Positions 24,560 to 38,200 of a stretch of 64,000 bases of DNA are shown here, in pieces. Every line of letters begins with the position of its first letter. The first letter of the stretch is position 1. The stretch is from Neckera pumila (Eukaryota; Streptophyta; Bryopsida; Hypnales; Neckeraceae). The DNA lies in assembly GCA_963969595.1 (NCBI GenBank), contig OZ018408.1, forward strand, positions 9,607,823 through 9,671,822, in the 5' to 3' direction. The translations under genes and the position numbers were made by a program. The notes under the pieces were generated by a model. It saw only the letters and a program-made list of their open reading frames with translations. It was not told where the DNA came from and made no database searches.

Positions 24560-26230
24560 ACCAGGCTCACCAATTTCTCTATTACGTGAGTACAGATGCC
24601 ATACAGATGGTTGAAGAATACAGCTAGCACAGAGAAGATATAGCGCAAAGAAGAAACTTACGGAAGGGCTTGAAGAGCTAGCGGAGAGTTCCGTAGGAAA
24701 TGAGGGAAGTTTTGTACTCTGGAAAAGACTGTCTAAATTATGGAAAGCTGTGGCGTTGTGAAGAGGAAGCTGCGAGCATTGATATGATTGCGGATAGTCG
24801 TGGAGCGCTGTACGCGAAGAAGAGCATCGACAGTTGCAGACAGTCGTGGAGCCTACGAAGGAGTGTCGAAAAATTCGGAACGGCTCCTGCCGAAACCTAG
24901 GAATAACAAATCCCAAGTGTCGAATGCTCGAAGTCTTTAGAAATAATTACTTTCACTTGGGTGCCAAACCTGACCCAAATGTAAGTTTGACAAATTTTTA
25001 TCGGGGAATAGAGACTACGGAATTTGGGTTGGCACATGTACAATATTTTAATTTAGATTGGGCGAATGGTTTTGGACATTCTTGGAAGAATTTAGACCCC
25101 CACCTACTGGCACACTTCTAAAATTCCTCATGGCACTCATTGAAAGTTCATAGCAATTAGGGAGATTATCCAAAATGGTTGTTTCTACTTGCCCATGACT
25201 TGAGTTGGACTATTTGATGTATAAAAAGAAATTGTGACAGCAAGAGTCTCCACATTGATACCACATTCACATGTGAGTGTTCAGCTTACAGCTCACTGCC
25301 TTGGCCAGTTCACCACTCAACTAGTGTAATGCCCACCTTTTTCTTGGTGGAATATACAAAATTAGGGCACTCTGTGCTGTGACAGATTAACCCACCAATT
25401 GCTCGAGCTCCAACTATGCTTTAATTAAACTTGCTCGAGTGCAAATGTTCTCCTCCTTGCCTGCAGCTCCAGTTTTGATTCTTCAATTAGCTAGCATTGA
25501 TTACCACTAGATGCTGTACTTCGCTACCAAAACGAAAGATTCTTATAAGGCTGGTTTTGAAATTGGGCCAACAATTAGGCCCTTTAATATAAAGTGGCCT
25601 TAATAATTAATTACGAAAGGGTTACCTGAATTCGACTTTGCAGAAGCTTCGAAGCTGATGAGTCCTGGTGCATCGCGCCTTCAATATCAACAGAGTTCAT
25701 CATGTCACCGGAACAATGGTTTGGCATCACTCGAGCTTTCCGAGACCACCAGGAGGCCAAAATCGACCCCAGCCACGACGCGTAGCTCACGATGAGCCAA
25801 CGAAGCGGCGACAGCGTGCGAGGTATAACTCCGCTAAACCGATCATAAGAGTCTCTCACAACCATCCTGATGTACCAATTGCGGATAACTTCCTGTGAGT
25901 ATTGTGAAATTTCGGTCACGATTTAGCTGGCTTTGAATCTCCAGTGGTTGAATCAGGACAATTTGCTGGTGAGTCTTTGAAATTGGATCGTGACTGATCT
26001 GAAGATTGTTTGGGGAACACTGCTTTCGGCTTGGGTTTCCGACGATTGAGCATGAGGCTGGCTTTCAAGCCTTTGAACGCGCTGAATCGATGCTCTGCTG
26101 AAGACGATTTGTTTCCTTTCTTGCAGCTGGGCGAGAGCGTCATGCGGTTCAAGAAGGCGAAGTATTGACGCAACCTTTCTTTCTTACCCATTCCACAGCC
26201 ATACGACCACAATGGAAGGAGTTCGATCCA
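24560..26230. other. Gene-like base composition, no gene assigned
   Basis: This stretch is less AT-rich than its surroundings. Minus-strand frames at 25916-26212 (basic and serine-rich, MGKKERLRQYF near its start) and 25611-25919 overlap end to end and could be exons of the doubtful gene to their left or its leader. I recognise no domain, and no convincing splice pattern links them. Confidence 0.3.
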
Positions 26231-29149
26231 ATCCGTTATAATCTTAGAGCAAAATTTCTTGGTTGATTTTGAGACTTCTCATCGACATCATGAGGTTGCT
26301 GCATCTCAAAGCAATATTATACTCCGTAGCTTAATTTGTCATTTTACATGAAGTATGGGAAGTTCTCACAAAGTGCTAGCTGCATATGTAAATGCCAAAA
26401 TATATACAGATTGAAATTACTTCAATATCTCACGCATCTATATCTATCAATTCCAGACACTTTCAATATAAAATCAAGCCACTGTGTAGCAACATTTATG
26501 TAAAATCTTTCATGATCTTATGCCAAAGTATGCATTTCAGAAGCTTGGATGTGAGCAATGATGATTTCTAGTTTTCAACTAAACATTCTTGAGAACATTT
26601 TGAGAACACCGCCAAATAAAATTTATTTGTTGTAGAGCTAACTAAGTCTTTTTAGATTGCAGAAATCAAAGTGTGATTCCATCATACTCTCATGTGAAGA
26701 CAATGGCTCATTACCTTGAGGAGCTCTCACATATTTCAAGTAACCATAACTTTGCAAAGGAAGGTATCAAAGACTTTTTTTTCATTTCAGGTATTCAAGA
26801 ATTTGGTTAAAGAGAGTTCAACAAGGGTTTTCTAGGATAGTACTAATTAAGATGATTTGCTAAGTTGCTTCTTTGAAAATCTCAGAATTTGTTTACTTTA
26901 ATAAAACTAAATCAAGTTAAGAATATGATCGTGTAATTTCTTTATAAATTTGAAGATTATTTTCAAACTTTATAGTGAAGTTGGTATTTGAAAGTAGTGT
27001 GACTATATCAAAGTAGTGACCTGCATTTGAAGCAACACCATTATAGCAACCCTTTCACCCCAAGGGAAGTGTCCAATGGTGGTTTAGAAAACATCATATT
27101 TTTTCTTATAATTCATAGAAGCATGACTCTTCGCATCAATACACATACATAATACAGATAAGGTTTTGTGAGGTACATAGAAGATTGAAATTATTGTGAG
27201 TATTAATATATATAGGCGGAAGAAAACTACATGTAATTTAAAGATTTGTTAGTGCACGATATATATGTGGTTCGGTAATTTTGAATTCATAATAATTACT
27301 CCGGAGTATAATTTTTGGTGTAGCTTGTTTGTTTACTACAGCATGATCACTAGCCAAAACAAGCTTCTAGTGCTCATGTATTTTGATTCAAGAAAATTTT
27401 CTTTGGAGTTCATAGAACTAAATCTTCTCAAATCTCAAAATAATTGCATTTTAATTATTGGAAATAACTACATGGGATTGTTTAATATTCCTTTTTAATT
27501 TAGTGTAATATTCATATCAATGCTCAAGTCATGAAATTCATTAAGTCTTGCATTCTAAAAATCTAAAAATTACAAATGTTAAAGAATTAGTACAAGACTT
27601 TAAAAACAATTGGATGGATGAAATATCCAATTTTGGTATGCATGGATCATGTTTTCATTAATTCATTGTAAGGTTAGATTACTTCCAATGTTTAGAGTCA
27701 ACAAGTTAGAATTGTGACCAATTGTTCTTCCTTCTCACAAGCATGAAAACTTTCAATTATAAGCAATTGAGTTCTAAATGTCATCAACTTTTTCTTGTTT
27801 CACATAGAACTCAATGTCATCAACCATTTTTTTTTGTTTCACAATTTCATTTTGACTTAGAAATGGATTTTTTAAAACACTTCACAACCTCATTTGAATT
27901 GGAAATGTGAAATTGTATAAATGCAAATTTCTACCATTAAAAGAGCGCTATTCCATTTTGATATTGAACCCTAATCTATTACTTGATATATAAAACTAAT
28001 TGGTGGAGGCCTTTTGTAATGGATTGTTTTGAGATTCTCACTTTCTTTTAGTGGTAGATTCAGATCTAATGACTATTGATAGATTCAAGAGAGTGTTTCT
28101 AATTTAACAAACTTATTGAGAAATAATTCACTAAAAAAACTTGCCACTAGATTTGATGGACGAAATCCTCCCAAAACACCTTGAGGAATCTGCCACGATA
28201 ATTTCATATTGGGTAAGTAAGATAATCACATTAGTTAGCACGTAAAAGGCAAACGGCTATGCCCATAGTTCCACTATAAATTGAACGGATCTCTCCTCTT
28301 AGGCAACCTCACAAAGAAGCAGCCTCCACCTAAGCATCTCCTAATCTACAATGCTCTTACTATGGCAATGAGAATTTCAAAGTAGTGCAACCGCATTTGA
28401 TGCTTGAGGGGAGGAGGAAAAAAATGCAACAATTTTGTAAAAGACAAGTTCATGGTAGCTCCTGCAATTCTTGTTATTCCCTGGACATAAGGCCCGAGGG
28501 GTATAAAATGCCCTTCAAGGGTTGAGGTGCACAAGCATCAAAATACATACTTATCTCGACATTACGGACAATGTTAAGTTATTCTAAAGTTAAGAATGCA
28601 TTTTGCATGCAAGTGCCATCATTTAAGTCAATATATTGATTTAAATAAAATGCATTTCAAAATCCTCATCTTAGATATATGGATGACGAAGAACACATGA
28701 ATGTTACAATCATTTCTAAAAGAAAATTTCTATTACAATAGGGAATCTTTTGATATGGCTATAAAATACTAGTCATCATGAAAGAAAAAAGCTCTTTCTT
28801 GAAAAAATGTCTAGGGCGATAACTCGGCATGTCACAACTTCTTCCAAGAATGATGCTTCCAGCTTCGTAGGTGTGATTTTATAGTACTAGACAACTGGAA
28901 ACACTACATAAACAAGGTTGGCCATGTACCAAAATGATTACTTAGTATGTTCCAAACTATTTATTACAAAGACATACTATTCAACATTGATTGTAGTTTG
29001 GTGTTGTTGTAGCATTTGTGGTGTGTAGGGTTGGCAATATTTGATTGGTTATACTACTTTTTATACTAATCGATTATTCACCCATATTAATAAAAAAAAA
29101 TAGAATGTTACAAATGAACTATAAATATCCAAAGTACTAAAAATAAATA
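26231..29149. other. Intergenic AT-rich DNA
   Basis: No gene recognised. ORFs are short and follow AT composition. The patch at 28200-28560 is a little richer in GC and has a tataaatt word at 28276, with nothing codable after it. Confidence 0.4.
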
Positions 29150-29225
29150 TTTTTAAAATTGACCCTAGATTCTGATGAATGGTGGGAGACATTTTAGGCA
29201 AGAATTTGTAGAAGTCAGTTTTAGA
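29150..29225. repeat. Dispersed repeat, copy 3
   Basis: Matches 12445-12515 through ttgaccctaga, gtgggagacattttaggca and agaatttgtag, with similarity continuing about 40 bp upstream in both. Confidence 0.5.
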
Positions 29226-30380
29226 AAGGGGTCAAAATTAGTTATAGTTACCTTATCAATATGAAGGGCTTGATTTCCCTATTAGGAAACTCTTTCAGAT
29301 CAATTTTAGTCCCTTTCACTCTTCTATTCTCCAATTGTCCAATGTATACCACTAATGTTTCTTGCAAAGCCAATAACCTAGGATATACAATATATTTAGG
29401 TTCACAACTTCAAACCATAAACTATGATAGCTTATAAGCATACATGATCAAGAATATTACAAGAAAAATAGGGCGTGAAAAAGGCCCCTAAATTTGGACC
29501 AATATTAATGTCACAACTTAGAAAAAAAATCAAAATATTGCAATTCTAGCTAGTTGAATTTTGATCAGTAGAAACTATGATTACTAAATTATTAAAAAAT
29601 ATTGAATTTTTTTGATAATTTTTTTTTTGAAATAAAATAAAATTCAACAATTGACATCATTGTTGTTCCAGTTTTATGGCCCTTTTGAGGCTCCATTCTT
29701 CTTATAATGTCATATACACTCATAATATGTGTATGAAGTTGTAAAAATTGTGATTTGAACAATATGAGAACTCAATGAGGACTAAAATTTTATGTTATCT
29801 TACCTCCTCAGCTACTATATCAAAGTGCCCAACCAATATATAGTTACTAGTCTTGTAGATTCCAAATTTGCATACAACTTTTGAATTTGCATAGATTAAG
29901 ACCTCACTTTCTTCTATTCCAACTTAAAAATCCTGAAAATTGCTTATTAATGAGACAAAAGGATGAATTTACCTTAGAAATTTTATGAAGCTAAATTCAT
30001 AACATTCAACACTTTTTTATATGATTTATATGTTTACTAAAAGTCAAATTTGAAAACAAAAAGCTCTAGAAAAGATGGGAGAGTAACTAGAAAATGGTTG
30101 TTTGGATCTTCATGGGTTTAACGCTCCAATATGCGTTGAAAATATAACCATTTATTCTATAGTCACTCTACAAGGATTTCTATATCATTTTTATAGTAAA
30201 TTTTTATGTTAATTCTTGAAAAAACCATAAGTGATCTCATTTGTGCTTCTTTTTGTCCATGTATCAGATGATGCCAATATTATATTGTGAATGACAAAAC
30301 TTATCTCATCCATAAATAAAGATGAAACATACAAACACTAGTAGAAAACTACCTATTATATACAATTTATATAATTTTTC
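29226..30380. other. Intergenic AT-rich DNA
   Basis: No gene recognised. At 30335 the sequence CACTAGTAGAAAACTACC resembles one end of a CACTA element, but no partner end was found. Confidence 0.35.
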
Positions 30381-30384
30381 TTAA

Positions 30385-31170
30385 CCTCTAAAGATCCATT
30401 GTCTCCTCAAGGGACCAAATGGATTTTGGTCAGGCTCTTACAGTTTCAATATTTGTCTTGATTTTTGCTTTATTTTTTGTGAAGATAGAAAAACACATTA
30501 GCTTTTTGAAAATATAGTTTTTATTGCAATTAGTGCCCGGTATCAAAAGTTATGGCATAAAAAGCTCAAATTTTAGTTCAATGGTAAAAAAAAACTCAAA
30601 AAAATTTAAAATAATATTTTTTTGAGAAGCTTTGATTCATTCTATTTTGATTTTTATGCAAAAGCTCTGGACAATCTTCTTTTTTGGGCAATTAGAGCAT
30701 CTTCTTGAAAAATAATTTGTTGGATTCATTTCTATACTCAATTTTCACAATTTTTCAAAAAAAAAGTTTCATGACGTTAGAATCTCTTGTTAGAATAATC
30801 TCACCATTAAAATTAAGTATTACAATTCCATCTTAGAGTTATATAACGTTTTATTTTTTTTCTTTAATCTTGAATCTACTTCTACTTAACAGTTTTTGAA
30901 TAGGTGAAAACTAAGTGTGTTTTTTTAAATTTTATTCCTAGACCCTCAACTCAATTCTTCATCATACAAAATTAGAAATTAAATAATACTAGGGCAACAA
31001 TTTTAAGTTAAGAAGGTTCAAAGCCAAAAATTGTAGTTGAGCAAGGTGCAAAAGAACTTGTTTTTTTCACTTTAAATGCCAATCTCTTGCAATCTACATT
31101 GTCAAAGTTTCTGAAACTTCTTCCACACATTTTTACATTAGTCTAGTGTAAGATCTTATAGTTAGATGTT
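30385..31170 (-). mobile_element. piggyBac-like TTAA MITE, copy 4 (truncated)
   Basis: TTAA (30381-30384) is followed by CCTCTAAAGATCCATTGTC, the fold-back end of the family, so this copy lies opposite to copy 1. Internal words match the family until agatcttatagttagatg near 31165, after which the similarity stops before the other terminus. Confidence 0.65.
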
Positions 31171-31299
31171 ATGAGAGACATCATTGCTGATATAAAAATA
31201 TGGATTGTTACATTAGATATCACCTAAAATCCATCGCCTAAGACGCGGGTTTTGTACAGTGATCCGGTTTAGATGATACAACCCGTTTAACATAGACTT

Positions 31300-33470
31300 C
31301 TAAGAAAGATCAACTTGCCTAAATTCAATCCAATTCAATCTTGTGTAAATTGGGGTTGAATTGGATAGGGTAGATTAATCTTCAATTCAATCTCAACATG
31401 GCATAACAATGTTATATCATGTAGCATGAGTCCTCAAATATGGATTGAAAAATCAAGTTGCCTAGATTCAATCCAATCCACTCTTGCATGGTTTAAAGTT
31501 ATTTTTGATATAAAAACCTAATTGCCTTTCTAAAGTTCTAATGTATGCCAACTATGTTCAATTGACATTGAGGTTTTGGTTTAATTAAAAGTTTATCATG
31601 AATATCATTCAAATATCTCTTTTGAAAATATTAATTTAGCATACACTTCATATACATTTTGATTGCCCAAATAAGTTGTCTCACATCTAATAGGCCCATT
31701 TATACTAGGTATTTCCAAATAGAGCTTAGGCACAAGATTGCCTAAGTTTTGGAAGAACTATAGATTTTTAAAGAGTGGTTAGATTTGGTGTGATGTTATC
31801 ATATTAGGATCAATTGTATTGGTAAGATAATTCAACCTACAATACAATTGAGATTCAATAATGGAAAAGATGTTTCAATAATGCTCTCATAATGCTTCCA
31901 TTCTTCCACTTTGTCTTAGAAGGAGCCAGCTAGCATCAATGATTACTGGTAGGTGAGATGTAGAACTTTCTGTTACCAACTTTGTTAGCAACAGTCTTAC
32001 GAGATTGGATTTGGATAGATTAATTTTCAATCCAATCCCTATATGGCATAACACTGTCATATCATGTTGCATGAATCCCTTCTATATTTGAATTGGGGGA
32101 TCAAATTCCTTAGATTCAATCCAATCCAATTTTAGATGAAACAGGATTGGATCCAATTGGTGTAGATTAATTATCACTCAAATTTTCTATATGTAATATC
32201 AAATGTTGTCATGTCATATAGCATAATAGCGTGGGTTCTCTTCTTCTAGATTAATTGGGGGATTAAGTTGTCTAGATTCAATCTGATCCACTCTTGCATT
32301 GATTGAGGTTGGATTGAATTAGAGAAGATTAATTTTCAATCTAATTCCTATGTGGCATAACATTGTTATATTATGTAGCATAGATCCTCCCCAAGTTGGA
32401 TATGAGGATCAAGTTGCCCAAATTCAATTCAATCCACTCTTGCTTGGATTAAGGTTTGACTAAAGAAGAGATTAATTTTTAATCTAATTTTCATGTGGCA
32501 TAATACAATAATGTCATATTGCATGGATCCCCTCCAAAGTTGGATTGGGGGATCAAATTGCCTAGAATCTTGGATTCAATCCAATCCAACTTTGCATAGG
32601 TTAGGATTTCATTGGATTGGAATAGATTAATTTTCAGTTTAATTTCTATGTGGTACAATGGTGTCATATGATCTAAATTGGGTCCCCCCAATGTTGCATT
32701 GGCGGATAAGTTGTTTGGAACTTTGTGTAGATAGGATTAGATTGAATTGGAATAAAGTAATTTTGAATCAAACCCCTTGCTATGTGGTAGGGCACTGTGG
32801 CATATTATATTGCATTATGGATCCCTTTTTATATAGAAATTCGGAATTCAATCCAATCCAATTTTGAGTAGGTAAGGGTTGGATTTGAGGATCAAGGTAT
32901 CTAGCCATTCAATCCAATCCAACTTTGAAGTAAGGGTTGGATTCTGGGATCAAGGTATCTGGATATAACTCAACTTTATGTAGATAAAGGTTGAGATTGG
33001 GGATCAAAATATCTGGATTTAACTCAATTCAATTTTGAGGTACTGTTTGGATTTGAAGATCAAGGTATCTGGATTCAAATCGATTGATCCAACCTTGAAT
33101 AGGTAAGGGTGGAATTTAGAGATCAAGGGATTTGAATTCAATCCAATTCAGCTTTGAGTAGGTAAGGATTGGATTTGGGGATCAAGGGATCTGGGTTCAA
33201 TTAAATTTGCAGTTTCCTTCGGAGGATTGTTCGCACCAAGAATTTAGTTGGGCCTTGGAGCTTTCCGGGCCACCTTTGTCAGAAGGGATAACGCTTGACC
33301 CTGATGCACTCGTGATAACCGTGCCACGAAACTTAACCAGGCCCCATGTTATGGTTCCCTGCGGTTTGTTTCCGCTACGGGTTCAATCTGATCCAATTTT
33401 GAGTGATTTAGGGTTGAATTGGATTGGGATAGATTAACTCTCAATCCAACTATAACATATATGGCATAAC
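31300..33470. repeat. Degenerate ~150-bp tandem array with a ~60-bp sub-array
   Basis: Units recur with agattaattttcaatc, tatgtggcataac, ggatcaagttgcc and ttcaatccaatcca at about 32015, 32163, 32325, 32469, 32625 and 32754, with an outlying unit near 31380 and another at 33430. Spacing is 130-162 bp. Between 32880 and 33200 a shortened unit of about 60 bp (gatcaaggtatctggattcaa) repeats roughly six times. The unit spacing is too irregular and too long for a CRISPR array. It is probably an aged satellite. Confidence 0.75.
33205..33381. other. GC-balanced insert inside the tandem array
   Basis: About 175 bp of non-repetitive, much less AT-rich DNA interrupts the satellite. The plus frame at 33207 stays open through it but shows no domain I recognise. 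It could be a captured gene fragment or a piece of another element. Confidence 0.35.
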
Positions 33471-33489
33471 ACTTATATCATGTAGCATG

Positions 33490-34490
33490 GGGCCTCCAAA
33501 GTACAAAAGTTACATTCATTATTAAAGATCCAAAAATATAAAAGATATCCTTTTATATGATCCAAAGAAGTAAAATCATTTCATTTTCTAGAAGAAAATG
33601 CTGTTAGAAAGTTGGATTCCCTTATATTAGAGGAAGACAATCCTATACCTGGTGATTAATATTATAGTTTTTTCTTCCATATGATAGTAAACAAGTGAGC
33701 CACAGTAAACATTGTAATTATTTTTATTTCAAAATTATCAAACTACAAATATATTAGATGTTGCAAAATCTTCAAGTTACAAAGACAATGCTAAATTTTC
33801 TATTAGAAAATCTAAAGCCATTTTTCAATATTGCAACAATAATGAAAAAATACAATACTAACTACAAAACAAATTATATATCACCTTTAAAATTAAATAT
33901 TTATTTCTAATACAATATTTATTGGAAAACAAGATACTATTGTCTTGCTTCAATCCCTCATTAATATTGCATGCACATTTTATATATTGTAGTAAAGGTT
34001 CAATATCAAATTTTATTATAAAAAAATGTACGAAATATATACCATTATACTACAAAGTTTTTAAATTTTGCATTAGTATGTAATTTGTATTGTATGTTAA
34101 AGTTGTATCATCTAAAATGAAGCAAATTTTATAAGATAATCATTGTTGTGAGGTAAGGAGCTCTCATTTTTTATTACTTTGAAGCTAAAGTTTGAACTGG
34201 ATTCAGTCCAAAATCCTTTCAACCTAATATCGTCTATTTTTTATACTTTAAAACTAAAATCTGAACTAAATTTGAAAAAATATGAATTAAAAGGTAACTT
34301 CTAGAGTTGTATCAATGTCCCATAATAAACTATTAGAAACTATAAAAAATATCAGGAAGTCAAAATTAAAAATTGGTCAATTTTTAAAATTGTGTCCTAT
34401 TTTTCAATGTCCTCATATTAAACATTGTGCAACAATCATCTTCACATTTTTTAGGGTACACTTTTGAAAAGTAATATGTTTGAGAGCTCT
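33490..34490. other. Intergenic AT-rich DNA
   Basis: Nothing recognised. Confidence 0.4.
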
Positions 34491-34500
34491 TCCACATTAC

Positions 34501-34745
34501 GGGGGACATTAAACCCGTTCCACAAAGTGGGACTACCAGGGTGGATTTACCTTGGGAGAAAATGCAGGAATTTTTTATTTGCCACATATAAAAGAATTTA
34601 CAAATTTTGAATTCAGATTTGCTATTAGAGACCCCAAATTGCTAAGTGAGGACTACAGTATATCCTAACCGGCACAAAATAGTTTTTTTTTTAAACTTTT
34701 ACCCTAAAGAACAGAAAATTTACTGGGACGAATTTAACGTCCTGC
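34501..34745. mobile_element. Mutator-type MITE, copy 2
   Basis: 245 bp with ends GGGGGACATTAAACC and TTTAACGTCCTGC, flanked by a perfect 9-bp duplication CCACATTAC (34492-34500 and 34746-34754). It is homologous to the element at 9599 throughout (gtgggac, gtggatttacc, aaaatgcagg, ttttaccct). The 9-bp duplication and long inverted termini place it with Mutator-like elements. Noncoding. Confidence 0.85.
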
Positions 34746-34754
34746 CCACATTAC

Positions 34755-35256
34755 CCTTTGGGTGGAGTAGGTTCCTAATCTTCAAATCTAGTCCCAGAAA
34801 TCCTTAAAATCCCCTCTTAGAATCTGAACCGACTCATAGATCTATGACAGGTGTCTCCCATGGGTACACCGCAATAGAGCCAGGACGGGCGGCCGAACAT
34901 CTACCTTCTCGCCTGTGAAATCTACGCATCGGAAGATTGGGGGTGGGGTCTTTGGGTGCTGCGTGATGCCCCTCTCAGGGTCTTGTTCTTAATCATGTTT
35001 CCGCTCATGTTGACGTGCTCGTTGTTGTTGCATTTCTGGTGATCAGCTTGCGAGACGATACCTGTAACGGGCGGCATCCCTCATGATGCAGCCGACCTCC
35101 GCCGTGTGCTCGTCTATTGATTTTGCCACAGCCGCATTGGGTAGTCGGTCTTGTGTGTGAAGCTTTGTTGGTTGGTGCGGGGGAAGACGAGGGAAGACGA
35201 GGACCTTGGGAGACGAACAAGGCGTCTGGGTTGGAGTCCCGCGTGGGGGAGCAGCA
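34755..35256 (+). promoter_or_regulatory. DCP5 promoter and 5' leader
   Basis: GC content rises sharply from about 34830. No clear TATA box lies in the expected window. An in-frame ATG at 35206 would add 17 residues to DCP5 ([17 protein letters not shown]), but they do not resemble the family start, so this ATG is treated as leader. Confidence 0.4.
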
Positions 35257-38200
35257 ATGGGCCGCGGGGGAGGGCCCAATACGGCCGATTCCTACATCGG
35301 CAGCCTCATCAGTCTCACGTCGAAGAGTGAGATTCGGTATGAGGGGATTTTGTATACCGTGGACACGGAAAATTCCAACATCGCGCTGCAAAATGGTGGG
35401 GTTTCCGCCTTAATTTCTGTCGGTTGGTTGTGTGCTGGTGTTCAGAAGGACTTGATAAGTGTTGGGTAGGGGCGGAATTCGTTCGAAAGGGCTGCGACAA
35501 GGTTTTGTTCTTGTCGGGTCCGTTTTAGGGTTTGCGGCGTTAGGGTTTGGTGTCGGAAGGAGAAATTGGTTCTGGCAATTGACAGTCGAGTTTTTGTAAG
35601 CGTCTTTTCGTCTTCGTGTTTGTGTACTTTCGGCCGTGGTTGAGGTAACGACGACATTGAGTATCCTCATGCTCGTTTTTCGACGTTTGGTTTTATAGTG
35701 CCTCGACGATGCATTATCCCAATTGAGTCTGGAGTTTTGAGAAGTAATGGAAGTTTCCAGTCACTGAGACCGCCGACCCTAATCCTCCGTTGGGAGAAAT
35801 CATTGTTCAGCTTCTAAATTGTGTGCTGTCAGAGGCTTCTGATGTCATCTAGTGACGAGTACATTTCTTTTCGAAATCATACGATTATTGTCCATGTAGC
35901 ACGCTGGGTAATGTCCCTTTGTGCTGTTGCGGAAATGTAAACTTTGTGACCTTCTCTCGCGGTCTAGGAGGTCATTAGTTACAGCGCATCCATCCAGGGT
36001 ACTGTGCTGCCCTGGTATGTACATTCTACGAGGTGTTGGCATTTGAGCCGCCCTCGTTCCCACTTCCGGAAGCGGAAAATAGTAGTGTGGCAGGTTTATT
36101 GTTGTAGGTCAGGGTGAGATGGCCATGGCTTATGTATCTTTGATATTGTTATTCGCGCAGTGCGTTCGTATGGAACAGAGGGGCGCAAAAAGGATGGGCC
36201 CCAGATTCCTGCTAGCGACAAAGTGTACGACTACATCATCTTTCGAGGATCGGATATCAAGGTTGGAATTACGAAAATAAAAAATTTTACGTTAATGGGG
36301 TCCTGGCATCTTATCCACATGCTGTTTGGATTCGCTTATACTTGATTTGGAACATTTTAAATAGTGGTGACTGTTATTTCGTGGGACTGATGCTGCATCG
36401 CATTTTGTGGACAGGATTTGCAAGTGAAGTCGTCTCCACCTCCTTCCTTGCAACCCCCGCCTCCTCCACCACAACCTGCGGATCCTGCAATTATCTCACT
36501 TCAGGTACCCTAGCCCAGCTATTCTTTAATTTTCTGGCAGGGTTAGCTTCAAGAGTATGTACATGTTTGATTTCTTGTGATCTGCCAGTTGGAATATTGA
36601 CTCTTTAGTATTTAGAACAAGGATAAAATTGTTAGTGAATGCGTCTGTATATGTGCCCGTAATGACCATTTAGTTGATCTGTGACTTTCGCAGAGAAGAC
36701 TTTTCTCCTGGTTTTGTCCCTAATGTCTGTGCTGTATTGTGTGATCTGCTCAAGCAGTCTCAGCCGCAGTATCCCCCACCGTCGTCCCTGGGGTCCTATA
36801 ATGGTGGGCTGCCAACAGCAGGATCTTCCTCAGAGCCCAGTGCTCCGCCGCCTCCTCCTTACATGGGGATGCCACCATCGCAGTACCGGAGCGCCGTGCC
36901 TCCTCTCTATCCTCCGGCAGGACTGCAGTCGTGGGGTCCTCCCCCACCACCTCCTGGCGCCAATGGATCGGGTCTGGCCATGCCAATGTACTGGCAAGGG
37001 TACTACAGGCCGCCACCAGCAGGGCACATGCAGCATCAGCCTATGCCCCCTCAACCTCCTCCTTCGTTGGCACCGCCACCGCAAGGTCAGCAGCAGCAGC
37101 AGCAAGGCCAGCAGGGTCCTCAGGTATCACCCTTGCCACAGCAGCCACCGGCAGCCTCTCGTCCTCCTGCAGCATCGGTAACTGCGCCGAGTTCCAGCGG
37201 TGCAGTTACTTCAGCTTCGCAGTCACAGCCACAGTCAACGAAGGTTTTAGCTGCGAGTGTGCCCAGCTCAGTTGCTCCAGGGGCGCTTTTGATGACAGCA
37301 ACTGCAACTCCTGTAATCTTTGCAGAGTCTTCCCATTTTCGTTGATGCTTTGGTGTTTGTGGATAGTGTATGATATTTACTATTGGATGGTTTCCTGTTT
37401 GGTGTTCCAAGATCCAGCACTTGTTATCTGTGCAGGCTTCAACTGCGGTTAATGCCCCAGTATCTGCTGTGACTTCGGCAGTATCGACTCCAGTAGCTTC
37501 ATCGGTTGGGACGACGGTTTCTGCGCCTGCCTCAGGAGTCCCTGTTTCAGTAGCTTCCAGCTTAGCTTCGACTATGCAAGGCGTGAGTGCGGTGATTACA
37601 CCAGTTGCGAAAAACCCACGTCGCATTGCGGGAAGTGTGCCACCCGCTTCACAGCCTCCGGCTGTTGGAAGCCCCTCTCAAGGTCTACATACACCGGCTG
37701 TTCCCAGTGCACCTGTTGTATCTTCTGGTGCTTTGCTGCGACCACAGAGCGAGGCCGCACAGTCCTCAGGGACGGTAGCTACAGCTACAAAGTCAGGAGC
37801 AACAACTGTTCCACAGAACCAAGCTTCTTCAAAGGTCGTGGAGCAGAAACTAATGGAACCGGGAAATGCAGCAAGGCCACCTGTGACGCAAACGTCCGCA
37901 CAGGCTGCACCTTCACAGGAACAAGTCAGTCAGCCTCTACTCCCATTGCCTTCGGCTGAACAGAAGCAACAAGGGGGGGCACAGGTGCGCATCATCTCCA
38001 CTTTGTCTGTTCATATGACTCTCTGAGAGAGGGTGTTAACCTTTTACAAAGACGTTGTTACATTGGTGTGATTAAGCTTTATTGGAATCCTGAGATCATT
38101 GGATTTCAAGGCATACGATCCGTAAATGCAACTGTGTGTCTGTCGTCAAGTTCTTTTGGGGATTTTGATTCGCGCAACGCATCAAGTGGAATAACGGGAA

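Noticed and set aside
30335..30352. CACTA transposon end CACTAGTAGAAAAC
   Set aside because: A single end-like word without a partner or target duplication in the window; could be chance.
31300..33470. CRISPR-like array
   Set aside because: Units are too long and variable, there are no constant short repeats with unique spacers, and the genome is a plant's.
36681..37626. Alternative-frame ORFs of 166-173 residues over DCP5 exons
   Set aside because: Shadows of the Pro/Gln-rich DCP5 exons in other frames and on the other strand.
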